DNA of 16,397 bases from TMED23 sp964566055 (GCA_964566055.1 CAZMHI010000083.1:1-16397), one strand, 5' to 3'. Positions 6,973 through 14,520 are shown, counted from the first letter of the stretch. The notes: generated by a model not told the origin, from the sequence alone. Numbers and translations are program-made.

Positions 6973-7000
6973 AAAATACTCAGGTTTTACATCTCGTCAA
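6973..7000 (-). promoter_or_regulatory. metZ promoter (sigma-70 type)
   Basis: On the minus strand a -35 TTGACG (6995-7000), a 16-base spacer and a -10 TATTTT (6973-6978) place the transcription start near 6966, right at the 5' edge of the SAM-II aptamer. That agreement supports the call. An inverted repeat, TGTAAAA (6970-6976) and TTTTACA (6985-6991), covers the -10 and spacer and could be an operator. Confidence 0.65.
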
Positions 7001-7100
7001 GGGGTTATCTAAGTGTGAACTAAATTGTGATTGCGTATCGCTTGCCTGATCTCGAGAACTCACTTAAGACTCTGGAAGAATTTTAAACAGGACAAACGTC

Positions 7101-8534
7101 ATGACCGATATAGCTACAACCGACGACATTTTCTTTAACCGTTCCGGCATGGATCAAAAGCGTGTCGAAGGCATCGTCGAAGATGCCCTGCAGGGTGCTG
7201 ATGATGGTGAACTGTTCCTCGAATATAATCAGTCGGAAAGTTTTGTCTTTGATGACGGCCAGCTTAAAAACGCCAGTTTTGATACCATGCAGGGGTTTGG
7301 CATGCGCGCCATTGCCGGTGAAACCGCCGGTTACAGCCATGCCTCGGAACTGAGTGAAGAAGCGCTTAAACGCGCCAACGCCACAGTTAAAGCGGTACAT
7401 GCCGGTCATGGCGGCACCATGGCGGCCGGACCCTCGGCCACCAATCGCAGCCTCTATATCGATGATAATCCGCTTAATCTGGTGCCGTTTGAAACCAAGG
7501 TAAAACTTTTGTCGGATATTGATGCTTATGCACGTGGGCTTGATGAGCGTATCAAACAAGTCTCGGCTTCGCTATCCGGTGAATGGCAGGCGGTGCAAAT
7601 CTTGCGCGCTGATGGCAGCCGGGCGGCCGATATCCGCCCACTCGTCAGGCTCAATGTATCGGTGGTGACCGGTGAGGGTGATCGCATGGAATCAGGTAAT
7701 TACGGCACCGGCGGCCGCGAAACTTACGAAACCTATTTGCAGCCCGAAACCTGGCAGGGCGCCGTTGATGAAGCGCTCCGCCAGGCTCTGGTAAATTTAG
7801 GCAGTGTACCGGCGCCTGCCGGTGAAATGCCAGTGGTTTTAGGTCCGGGCTGGCCGGCGATCTTACTCCATGAAGCCATCGGCCACGGTTTGGAAGGTGA
7901 TTTTAACCGCAAAAAAACTTCCGCCTTTGCCGAACTGATGGGCAAGCGCGTCGCTGCTCCTGGCGTTACTGTTGTTGATGACGGCACAATTGAGGACCGC
8001 CGGGGCTCACTCTCGATTGATGATGAAGGCACGCCCGCCCAACGCACCGTGCTGATCGAAGACGGTATTCTCACCGGCTATATGCAGGACCGTATGAACG
8101 CGCATCTGATGGACGTACCCTCCACCGGTAACGGGCGGCGGCAAAGCTATGCCCATGCGCCGATGCCGAGGATGACCAACACGGTGATGGAAAACGGCGA
8201 ACACGAGCCGGAGGAAATTATCAAAGCAGTGGATAAAGGTCTCTATGCCGTCAATTTCGGCGGTGGTCAGGTAGATATCACCTCAGGCAAATTTGTCTTT
8301 ACCTGCACCGAAGCCTACCAGATTGAAAACGGTAAGCTGGGCGCCGCAGTCAAGGGCGCGACGCTGATCGGCAGCGGCCCGGATGCGCTTAAAACAGTTT
8401 CAATGATTGGCAATGATATGGCGCTTGATCCTGGGGTCGGCACCTGCGGCAAAGACGGCCAGGGTGTGCCGGTCGGGGTCGGCCAGCCGACGATGCTGCT
8501 CGATGAACTGACGGTCGGCGGTACGGAAGTCTAA
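7101..8534 (+). CDS. tldD: TldD metalloprotease
   Basis: TldD is a cytoplasmic zinc protease that works with TldE/PmbA. In other bacteria the pair processes peptides such as microcin B17 precursor and degrades the antitoxin CcdA. The 477-residue protein has the family's N-terminal domain (LFLEYNQSESFVFDDGQLKNA, about 39-59) and the metal-binding HEAIGHGLEGD motif (H257, E258, H262, the HExxxH pattern). It also has the conserved NGRRQSYAHAPMPRMTN region and the C-terminal GQGVPVGVGQPTMLLDELTVGGTEV. Length and motifs are complete. The ATG at 7101 follows AGGAC. It is divergent from metZ and convergent with the antiporter gene. Its partner tldE is not in the window. A second, decayed copy of the GVPVGVGQP segment lies at 9954-9989. 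Confidence 0.96.
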   Translation: MTDIATTDDIFFNRSGMDQKRVEGIVEDALQGADDGELFLEYNQSESFVFDDGQLKNASFDTMQGFGMRAIAGETAGYSHASELSEEALKRANATVKAVHAGHGGTMAAGPSATNRSLYIDDNPLNLVPFETKVKLLSDIDAYARGLDERIKQVSASLSGEWQAVQILRADGSRAADIRPLVRLNVSVVTGEGDRMESGNYGTGGRETYETYLQPETWQGAVDEALRQALVNLGSVPAPAGEMPVVLGPGWPAILLHEAIGHGLEGDFNRKKTSAFAELMGKRVAAPGVTVVDDGTIEDRRGSLSIDDEGTPAQRTVLIEDGILTGYMQDRMNAHLMDVPSTGNGRRQSYAHAPMPRMTNTVMENGEHEPEEIIKAVDKGLYAVNFGGGQVDITSGKFVFTCTEAYQIENGKLGAAVKGATLIGSGPDALKTVSMIGNDMALDPGVGTCGKDGQGVPVGVGQPTMLLDELTVGGTEV

Positions 8535-8560
8535 AATTTGTGAACTTTATTGTGGCAGCA

Positions 8561-8581
8561 CGATAACTCAGTGAGTTAGCG
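8561..8581. repeat. Near-perfect palindrome between tldD and the antiporter gene
   Basis: TAACTCA (8564-8570) and TGAGTTA (8572-8578) are perfect inverted arms around one base, and CG pairs extend it after one mismatch. It lies in the 86-base gap between two convergent genes. No U tract follows, so it is not a standard terminator, and an operator would be oddly placed. The role is unknown. Confidence 0.4.
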
Positions 8582-8620
8582 ATACCCTCCTTTGATCAAC
8601 CTTACACCTGCAATCGGACA

Positions 8621-9850
8621 TCAAGGGTCATCTCGCGAGAAAACATGTTGCAATATAATTGGACTGACAACCGTTGTAACCACAGCCATGATCACCACGG
8701 CGGAGAAAATATTTTCCACCACAGGAGACCCTGCACTTCCAACATCGAACAAGCCGGCTTTTAGTGCAATACCTGCAATGACGAGTTCAACTGCGCCCCG
8801 CGGGCTCATGCCAATACCGATAGACGCCGAATCTCGCAGTGAAAACCCATAGACTTGCGCCGCGCCGCCTGCGCCGATGACCTTGCCGAGGATCGCCACC
8901 AGGACCAAAACACCAACGAATACCGGCACATCCGTCAAGGCACCCAAGTTCAAATGAAGACCAATTGAGGCAAAGAAAATTGGAGCCAGGAAGCCAAAGG
9001 TCATGGCAGAGATCGTGTTCTTTACTCTCGTATAACTCGCCACATCGATGGTTTTTTGACCGAAATAAAGGCCGGCTATAAAAGCGCCGATGATAAAATG
9101 CAGCCCCAACATCTCCGCCAGAACTGAAAAGGCAAAAGCGCCGACCAGCAGCCCACTGATCTCAAATTCTTGCGCTTTGAGGTGATGCATCAACCGGCCG
9201 CCCCAAGGAAAAATATAAAGGCCGATAATGCCGGTTACGACGAAGAAAAGCGCCATCTTCCCCAATAAAATGGCAATATCAAGAGCCCCAGGAGGCTCAC
9301 CAACTGCGATCAAACCGGTTAACCAAGCCAATAACAGAAGACTAAGTATGTCATCAAATACCGCAGCAGTTACGATTGTTTGACCAACTTTAGTTTCCAA
9401 TTGTCCAAGGTCTATCAAAATCCGCACTGTCGCCGGCACCGCCGTAATCGCCAACGCGGTTCCGAGGAACAGGCATTGGGCGGTGAGATAATCACTATCT
9501 GGTAAAAAGAACCAGCCTAGCGTGATACCCAGGCCTAAGGGAATAATCATGCCACCAATAGCAACGACCAGTGATCCCCTTGAGTGCTGAAGCACCTTGT
9601 GCGGCTGCATTTCCACGCCAGCAAACAACATCAGGAAGAACATGCCCAAATCTGTGATAGAAACGAAGACATCGTTTGCCACCAGGTCTACGAGCTGGGG
9701 AAAGGTGGCTGGATATTCAGCCACGGTTGCTCCCAGAGCTATGCCGGCAATAAGTTCACCGACGAGTGCCGGTTGACCAAAGCGCTCAGCAACTTCACCG
9801 AACACCCGAGTCGCAACCAACAAAATGAGGAGAACATAAAAAAAGTCCAT
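8621..9850 (-). CDS. CPA2-family cation:proton antiporter (no regulatory RCK domain)
   Basis: This 409-residue inner-membrane protein is a monovalent cation/proton antiporter of the CPA2 type, with about 12 hydrophobic segments. Visible family features are FGQPALVGELIAGIALG (24-40), the FFLMLFAGVEM helix (71-81), ALAITAVPATVRILIDLG (132-149), and the double Asp in AAVFDDILSLLLL (D166, D167) that is typical of electrogenic CPA2 exchangers. A glycine-rich helix pair and MSPRGAVELVIAGIALKAG close the domain. The protein stops right after the transport domain and lacks the TrkA-N/RCK regulatory domain of KefB and KefC. It begins MDFFYVLLILLVATRVFGEV at an ATG with only a weak Shine-Dalgarno sequence. 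Na+ or K+ as substrate cannot be decided. The gene may be part of a segment inserted downstream of tldD (see the remnant at 9954). Confidence 0.9.
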   Translation of the reverse strand: MDFFYVLLILLVATRVFGEVAERFGQPALVGELIAGIALGATVAEYPATFPQLVDLVANDVFVSITDLGMFFLMLFAGVEMQPHKVLQHSRGSLVVAIGGMIIPLGLGITLGWFFLPDSDYLTAQCLFLGTALAITAVPATVRILIDLGQLETKVGQTIVTAAVFDDILSLLLLAWLTGLIAVGEPPGALDIAILLGKMALFFVVTGIIGLYIFPWGGRLMHHLKAQEFEISGLLVGAFAFSVLAEMLGLHFIIGAFIAGLYFGQKTIDVASYTRVKNTISAMTFGFLAPIFFASIGLHLNLGALTDVPVFVGVLVLVAILGKVIGAGGAAQVYGFSLRDSASIGIGMSPRGAVELVIAGIALKAGLFDVGSAGSPVVENIFSAVVIMAVVTTVVSPIILQHVFSRDDP

Positions 9851-9953
9851 TTGAAGAATCCGCGCCCATTTCCAAACATTTGCCTGGGAAGAATGACTGA
9901 AAAGCTAGCAAAAATAGGTAGTTGGCTCATTGATCTGGGACAATTCCATTGAA

Positions 9954-9989
9954 TGTGCCAGTCGGTGTCGGTCAGCCATCCATGCTGTT
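9954..9989 (+). pseudogene. Remnant resembling the tldD 3' end
   Basis: These 36 bases match tldD positions 8465-8500 at 29 of 36 positions without gaps. In the same phase they encode VPVGVGQPSMLL, against VPVGVGQPTMLL in the intact tldD. Most differences are at third codon positions, so the copy was under protein-level selection before it decayed or came from a diverged tldD. It has no HExxxH domain upstream; the flanking sequence is unrelated or unalignable by eye. It overlaps the 3' end of the hydrolase gene by two bases. Confidence 0.6.
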
Positions 9990-10908
9990 ACGCCGGATGA
10001 AATTCGGCGCTGTCCTCGGTATCAATATCAGCCGGATACCTATGCGGCGGATCGTCCGCTAAGGCTTTCGCGGCAGCTGGATCATGGGACGGTAATATTA
10101 CCAGATTTGGCAACTGCTCTTTAAGGGCGCGCACCTTGCCAAAGGAGGCCTGCAATTGTTTTTTATTGCCAGTCCCTGGGACCTTGTCCTGCATCAACAT
10201 GTCAACTTCGTAGGTTAAATCACCAACCAATAGAAGCGGCGGATAAATGCCGGATCGTACCAGCATGGATATTGAACCCGGTGTGTGGCCAGGTGTCGGC
10301 AACAATATCATTGATCCGTCTTTCATTACGTCATAACAGCTTCCGAAAGGCGCAAATAAGGGATCGTTTGTTGGAGTAAATTCAATTTGGCGCCAATTGG
10401 CTCCAGGAACTTCAATATGTTCACGCAGTATAAAATCTCTCTCGGGATGTGAATCGGACAGTTGCTGCCATTCATCATCACTGACGAGCAGTTCGGCCTG
10501 TGGCACTTCCTTAATACCGCCGACATGATCGAAATGGAGATGAGAAATGATCACCTTACAGACATCGGCGGCCGAGTATCCCAATTCATTTAATTTAGCG
10601 GTCAAGGTATCACCCGGCCCAATGTGGAGACGAAATAGTTTACGTCGAAAAAATCTCCCGATAGCCGTTGAAATGTAATTTGGGTCTGATCCAACAGCCA
10701 CGTCTAAACCGGCATCGAACAGCACAAGTCCGTCACGATGTTCAATCACGTAAATGTTTATCGGAATTTCAAACCAGCTTCGGGATGTCAGGACCCACCA
10801 CAGAGATGGCATTCGGCTGCCATATCGATGCTCTAAGTGTTGTTCGCCGGTGCCAGTGGATAAAACTTGAATAGATTTAATGAGATCATCAGATATTTTT
10901 TGGGACAT
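9988..10908 (-). CDS. Metallo-beta-lactamase-fold hydrolase, AHL-lactonase-like
   Basis: This 306-residue soluble enzyme has a complete dinuclear zinc site of the metallo-beta-lactamase fold: SHLHFDHVGG (H123, H125, D127, H128), H208 in PTPGHTPGS, D230 in LLVGDLTYE and H275 in LPSHDP. The overall layout, with an N-terminal YVIEHRDGLVLFDAGLD and the motif order, resembles N-acyl-homoserine-lactone lactonases and related lactonases. The substrate cannot be assigned: many members of this group are general lactonases or of unknown activity. No signal peptide is seen. The ATG at 10908 follows AGGAG with seven bases of spacing. The last residues (DTEDSAEFHPA) lie beyond the conserved fold and are encoded against the tldD-like remnant, so the tail may be a late addition. 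Confidence 0.85.
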   Translation of the reverse strand: MSQKISDDLIKSIQVLSTGTGEQHLEHRYGSRMPSLWWVLTSRSWFEIPINIYVIEHRDGLVLFDAGLDVAVGSDPNYISTAIGRFFRRKLFRLHIGPGDTLTAKLNELGYSAADVCKVIISHLHFDHVGGIKEVPQAELLVSDDEWQQLSDSHPERDFILREHIEVPGANWRQIEFTPTNDPLFAPFGSCYDVMKDGSMILLPTPGHTPGSISMLVRSGIYPPLLLVGDLTYEVDMLMQDKVPGTGNKKQLQASFGKVRALKEQLPNLVILPSHDPAAAKALADDPPHRYPADIDTEDSAEFHPA

Positions 10909-11076
10909 CCTCCATCTCCTTCACTGCCTGAAACAAGCAATCTAAACAGCGCTATCAGACAATATATTCATTCCCAAAAACTGCAATGATCCCGATCAAT
11001 GACGAGCGAAAATAGCTGAAACATTGCCTTAGAATCAGCCCAAAATCATTTGCCTGCGTTGAACGGATCTTAAATT

Positions 11077-11799
11077 TTAAGATGCCACTTGAAGTTTGCC
11101 GGTAACGCCATGACGGTTGATTAACTCTTCGATTAAACCGCTGGCCTTTGCTTCTTCGACAAAGGCTTGCAAAAATTCGGCAGCAGTTGAATTTTTAAGC
11201 TGAGTACCGATGGCCTGTTCGACTGTCATAAAACGGCCGTCGAGAATACGGGTTCCCGGCAGATTTTCGATGTTTTGATTTAGAGCCGGACGCAGCCCCG
11301 CCAGCGCATCTAGCTTTTCATCGGCAAACAGATCAACGGCTGCGGGCAGTCCTTCGGCACGATGCAGTTCGGCTTGATTTAAACTGCGGGTGAGAAACAG
11401 ATCATAGGCACTGGTCCCGGAAACGGCGATGCGAGTGCCTGATTGATCAACATCTTCACAGGTTTGAAACGATGACTCGCTGGGCACCACATAAGTTGCC
11501 TCTATTTCCACATAGGGATCGGTAAAAGATATAAATTCTGCCCGCGCCGGTTCGTCGGCGATCATGGCGATGTCACAGGCTTCGTCTTTTATGGCTTCAG
11601 CCGTGCCGCCTGGAGTCTCGCAAGGCACATAAGTAACTTTAACCCCCAATTTATCCGCAATGGCGCGGGCGATATCGGGCGACACCCCTTCCGGGCTGCC
11701 ATCTTCCGACTTGCCGGTGACCAGAAAAATATTGGCCAGATTAATCCCCGCCCGCAAGATGCCGGAAGGCGCCAATTCAGCAATGACTTCAGAATACAT
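11077..11799 (-). CDS. Solute-binding (SBP family 3) domain protein without signal peptide
   Basis: This 240-residue protein has the type 2 periplasmic-binding fold of amino-acid binding proteins: GILRAGINLANIFLV at the start, PEGVSPDIARAIADKLGVKVTYVP (about 36-59), DIAMIADEPARAEFISFTDPY (about 76-96), and RIAVSGTSAYDLFLTRSL (about 122-139). The usual N-terminal signal peptide is absent. The ATG at 11799 follows AGGAA, and an in-frame TAG lies four codons upstream, so a hidden signal peptide is ruled out. It is 12 bases downstream of the small secreted protein gene and appears to be the last gene of the rsmE-gshA run. It may be a cytoplasmic ligand-binding protein or a related enzyme (the cyclohexadienyl dehydratase group shares this fold). 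Function is unknown. Confidence 0.8.
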   Translation of the reverse strand: MYSEVIAELAPSGILRAGINLANIFLVTGKSEDGSPEGVSPDIARAIADKLGVKVTYVPCETPGGTAEAIKDEACDIAMIADEPARAEFISFTDPYVEIEATYVVPSESSFQTCEDVDQSGTRIAVSGTSAYDLFLTRSLNQAELHRAEGLPAAVDLFADEKLDALAGLRPALNQNIENLPGTRILDGRFMTVEQAIGTQLKNSTAAEFLQAFVEEAKASGLIEELINRHGVTGKLQVAS

Positions 11800-11811
11800 T
11801 TTTGTCAGTTC

Positions 11812-12138
11812 CTAACTCGTTGGTGCGGGGCACGGTTCCCATTCTTCGAACTGAGAACTGCCGGAGCGCGTAAAATGCGCGAGTGTGTCGTGCTGGACGG
11901 TAAAATCACCTTTTTCACCCGCATGAGGCTCTCCCGCAGGAATTGTGTATAGGAAAGTGTGGCGGTCATATTCGCCCTTCACCTGTTTGCCGCTTGGCGT
12001 GATGATGATCGGCCCTTCGATTTTGACCCGTTGGCCTTTGTGGCACCAGGTGCCGTCGATGGCATCCGCCTGAACCGGGTCAGCTAATAAAATAAAAGCA
12101 AATAAGGTTAACAAAACAAAAATTGATTTGGCGGGCAT
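11812..12138 (-). CDS. Small secreted protein of unknown function
   Basis: This 108-residue protein has a signal peptide: Lys at position 4, a hydrophobic core (IFVLLTLFAFILLA), and a likely cleavage at VQA-DA. I chose the ATG at 12138, which follows GGAGGAA. An in-frame TTG at 12153 would place the start inside that Shine-Dalgarno sequence. The mature part of about 80 residues has two Cys (in GTWCHKGQ near its start and EPCPAPTS at its end), which could form a disulfide in the periplasm. Other visible segments are VKIEGPIIITPSGKQVKGEY and FTVQHDTLAHFTR, suggesting a small beta-rich domain. I do not recognise the family. It lies 32 bases after gshA and 12 before the signal-less binding protein, so co-transcription is likely. 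Confidence 0.75.
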   Translation of the reverse strand: MPAKSIFVLLTLFAFILLADPVQADAIDGTWCHKGQRVKIEGPIIITPSGKQVKGEYDRHTFLYTIPAGEPHAGEKGDFTVQHDTLAHFTRSGSSQFEEWEPCPAPTS

Positions 12139-12170
12139 ATTAAATTCCTCCAAATAATCGATGAATTTTT

Positions 12171-13523
12171 TTAATAGGCGTATTCTTTAAAGACCGGATC
12201 AACACTGCCACCCCAATCACCCTCGAAATGGGATAGCAATTCTTCGGCCGGCGTGATGCCGCTTTCGGCAATGGCGTGGAGCGGATTAAGGAAAATAGTT
12301 TCGTCTTGATCAGAACCTTCTGTTTTTGCCCGGCGTTCGAGCCCCTGCTTAGCAATCGCCAGTACATCCTTGGCCAAATCCTGCAGTGTGCCGTCTCTAA
12401 AGGGTGTTTTCAGAGCTGCCAACGGCACTTGATCCCGGAGCGCTGAAACTTCGCCGAAACTCCAATCACTGATCAATGACGTCACATCTTTAAGCGCCTG
12501 ATCATCATAGAGCAGCCCGACCCAAAATGCCGGCAGCGCGCAGAGATTTTTTGACGGCCCGCCATCGGCGCCGCGCATTTCGATAAATTTCTTAAGCCGC
12601 ACTTCAGGAAAAGCCGTGGTCAGATGATCTTCCCAATCTTTGATGCTGGGGGTTTCGCCCGGCAGCGCCGGAAGCTTGCCCGCCATGAAATCCTTAAAAG
12701 ATTGGCCGGAGGCGTCAATATAGTCGCCGTCCCGGTAGACAAAGTACATCGGCACATCGAGCATGTAATCAACATAAGCCTCAAACCCGAAATTATCTTC
12801 GAACACAAAAGGCATGACGCCGCAGCGGTCGGGATCGGTATCGGTCCAGATGTGGCTGCGAAAACTGAGAAAATCATTTTTCTTGCCGTCCCGAAACGGT
12901 GAATTGGCCCAGAGCGCCGTCGCCAAAGGCTGCAAAGCCAGGGCTGCCCGAAACATCTCAACCATATGGCTTTCCGAGCGAAAATCGAGATTTACCTGTA
13001 CCGTGCAGGTCGCCAACATCATGTGATGACCGAGGCTGCCGCGTTTCGGCATGTATTCGCGCATAATTTTGTAGCGGCCTTTGGGCATCCATTCGACATC
13101 ATCCAACGACCATTTTGGCTGATAGCCAAGACCAAGAAAACCAACGCCCAAACCATCGGCAACTTCTTTGACTTGTTTGATGTGACTGGTTACTTCCCGG
13201 CAGGTTTGATGGATAGTTTCCAGCGGTGCGCCGGAAAGTTCAACCTGGCCACCCGGCTCTAGCGTGATTGAACTGTGATCGGGCTGGGTCAAGGCGATTG
13301 GCTGGCCATTTTCGACGACCGGTTCCCAGCCATGTTCGGTCAGCTTTTCCAGCAAGGCCCGGATGCCATTTGGTCCCGCATAGGTTAGCGGCTTTAAAGT
13401 CTCAAGATCAAAAGCGAACTTTTCATGTTCGGTGCCGATGCGCCACTCTTCGTCAGGTTTGCATCCGGAGGCGATGTAGTCAATTAACTGGGCTTTATCG
13501 GTGATTTTATCCGCAGAGTTCAT
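12171..13523 (-). CDS. gshA: Glutamate-cysteine ligase (plant/alphaproteobacterial type)
   Basis: GshA makes gamma-glutamylcysteine from glutamate, cysteine and ATP, the first step of glutathione synthesis, in the cytoplasm. The 450-residue length and the motifs fit the class shared by Alphaproteobacteria and plants. They are WRIGTEHEKFAFD (27-39) with substrate- and metal-binding acidic residues, SSITLEPGGQVELSGAPLE (about 84-102), GFLGLGYQPKW, MLATCTVQVNLDF, and RGADGGPSKNLCALPAFWVG. The C-terminus EYAY is also typical. The ATG at 13523 has only a weak upstream AAG-rich site. It lies 28 bases after rsmE, which is the usual neighbour in this group, and is followed closely by two unassigned small genes. 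gshB is not in the window. Confidence 0.96.
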   Translation of the reverse strand: MNSADKITDKAQLIDYIASGCKPDEEWRIGTEHEKFAFDLETLKPLTYAGPNGIRALLEKLTEHGWEPVVENGQPIALTQPDHSSITLEPGGQVELSGAPLETIHQTCREVTSHIKQVKEVADGLGVGFLGLGYQPKWSLDDVEWMPKGRYKIMREYMPKRGSLGHHMMLATCTVQVNLDFRSESHMVEMFRAALALQPLATALWANSPFRDGKKNDFLSFRSHIWTDTDPDRCGVMPFVFEDNFGFEAYVDYMLDVPMYFVYRDGDYIDASGQSFKDFMAGKLPALPGETPSIKDWEDHLTTAFPEVRLKKFIEMRGADGGPSKNLCALPAFWVGLLYDDQALKDVTSLISDWSFGEVSALRDQVPLAALKTPFRDGTLQDLAKDVLAIAKQGLERRAKTEGSDQDETIFLNPLHAIAESGITPAEELLSHFEGDWGGSVDPVFKEYAY

Positions 13524-13551
13524 TTAGGCTTACTTTCAAATAGGATGCTTA

Positions 13552-14298
13552 TTATTTATTTATCTCGCCAATCAACTCCTGCCAGAGGGCAAGTGCCGCC
13601 AGGGCAGCGGTTTCGGCACGTAAAATCCTCCCCCCCAGGCTAATTTTGGTAACAAAGGGCAGATTCCCCAGGAGGTCAAGCTCGGATGGTGAAAACCCGC
13701 CTTCCGGACCGATCAATATCGCGTCACAGTGTCGACGGTTATTAGAAATAGAAAGCTCTGTTATGGAAATGCTGTCGCCAGTCGTTGACGCCGTTTCATC
13801 CATAACCAAAAGCCGGCGCGAAGAGTCCCAATTATCGAGCAGACTTGGCAAGGAATCTGGCTCGGCAATCTGCGGCACGGTCAAGCGTCGGCACTGCTCA
13901 GCAGCTTCAATCGCGTTGGCATGGAGACGGTCGGTTTTGACCCGCTCTACATTGGTATGGTCGGTGATGACCGGCACAAGTTTTGCCACGCCCAGCTCAG
14001 TCGCTTTTTCAACAATCATATCAAGGCGAGTTTTCTTAAGCGGCGAAAAAATCAGCCAAATGTCTGGATCGTCTGTTTGGGAGCGGCTCTGCGCCAATAA
14101 CTTCACCCTCAGGCTGCGTTTTGAGGTGTCAGTAATCTCAGCCCGATATTCACCGTCCCGTCCATTGAAGAGCGCAATTTCTGCTCCAGCAGCAAGCCGC
14201 ATAACATTTTTCAAATAATGAAATTGGCTGGCTTTGATTTCAAGCACATCGCCCGTGCCAAGATCATCCTTAACATATAATCTGATTTTTGACGCCAT
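13552..14298 (-). CDS. rsmE: 16S rRNA (uracil-1498-N3)-methyltransferase RsmE
   Basis: RsmE methylates N3 of U1498 in 16S rRNA using SAM. The 248-residue protein has the N-terminal PUA-like part (KIRLYVKDDL, then FHYLKNVMRLAAG, 26-38) and the SPOUT methyltransferase domain with its trefoil-knot motifs: EKATELGVAKLVPV (97-110), ILIGPEGGFSPSE (194-206) and LGGRILRAETAALAAL (221-236). I chose the ATG at 14298, where the sequence matches the family start and a GGAG lies just upstream. An in-frame TTG at 14334 would add 12 atypical residues. It is the first gene of the run into gshA. Upstream lies the GC-rich repeat pair and then the divergent ubiA. Confidence 0.95.
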   Translation of the reverse strand: MASKIRLYVKDDLGTGDVLEIKASQFHYLKNVMRLAAGAEIALFNGRDGEYRAEITDTSKRSLRVKLLAQSRSQTDDPDIWLIFSPLKKTRLDMIVEKATELGVAKLVPVITDHTNVERVKTDRLHANAIEAAEQCRRLTVPQIAEPDSLPSLLDNWDSSRRLLVMDETASTTGDSISITELSISNNRRHCDAILIGPEGGFSPSELDLLGNLPFVTKISLGGRILRAETAALAALALWQELIGEINK

Positions 14299-14372
14299 AG
14301 GCTCCGTGTACCCTATTTCAGCTACTTTTGCCAATGATCAGAAATTAAATAGACTCTTCGATCATTTAAACT

Positions 14373-14478
14373 GCACCCCCACCCCTCCCTCCCCCGTCGA
14401 GGGGGAGGGGAATTTAGGTTGAAGCAGTTGCAACAAAATTTTCCTCCCCCCTTGCGGGGGAGGAGTAAGGTGGGGGGT
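14373..14478. repeat. Inverted pair of GC-rich palindromic repeats (REPIN-like)
   Basis: Two related palindromic units face each other. Unit A has a stem CCCTCCCCC (14387-14395) with GGGGGAGGG (14401-14409). Unit B has TCCTCCCCC (14442-14450) with GGGGGAGGA (14456-14464). Both units are also bounded by ACCCCC/GGGGGT-type runs, so the outer halves (about 14373-14395 and 14456-14478) are complementary to each other. Two REP-like hairpins inside a larger inverted repeat is the REPIN layout. A reading frame through unit B gives PPPLRGRSKVGG, a phrase of the kind produced when such repeats are translated. It is not between convergent genes, so a terminator role is unlikely. Confidence 0.75.
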
Positions 14479-14489
14479 CATTTCGCGAA

Positions 14490-14520
14490 TGATTGCTTCT
14501 ACTGCAATCACCATTACTAT
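14490..14520 (+). promoter_or_regulatory. Possible ubiA promoter with inverted repeat
   Basis: TTGCTT (14493-14498), 16 bases, and TACTAT (14515-14520) form a weak sigma-70 pattern whose transcription start would fall at or next to the ubiA ATG. An inverted repeat TGATTGC (14490-14496) and GCAATCA (14504-14510), spaced seven bases, lies over the -35 and spacer. Both are pattern matches of modest strength. Confidence 0.35.

Noticed and set aside
9930..10124. Small plus-strand open frame of 64 codons
   Set aside because: It is in a different frame from the tldD-like remnant, mostly antisense to the hydrolase gene, and has no ribosome-binding site.
8535..10908. Antiporter and hydrolase as a mobile element or island
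   Set aside because: No integrase, transposase, tRNA or direct repeats at the edges; only the tldD-like remnant hints at insertion, so I report that alone.
11067..11083. Perfect AT-rich palindrome at the stop of the signal-less binding protein gene
   Set aside because: It has only one central base and cannot form a normal RNA hairpin; AT-only palindromes of this size arise easily by chance.
13646..14218. Open frame of 190 codons on the plus strand
   Set aside because: Antisense to rsmE, which has complete family motifs; no domain seen in the opposite frame.
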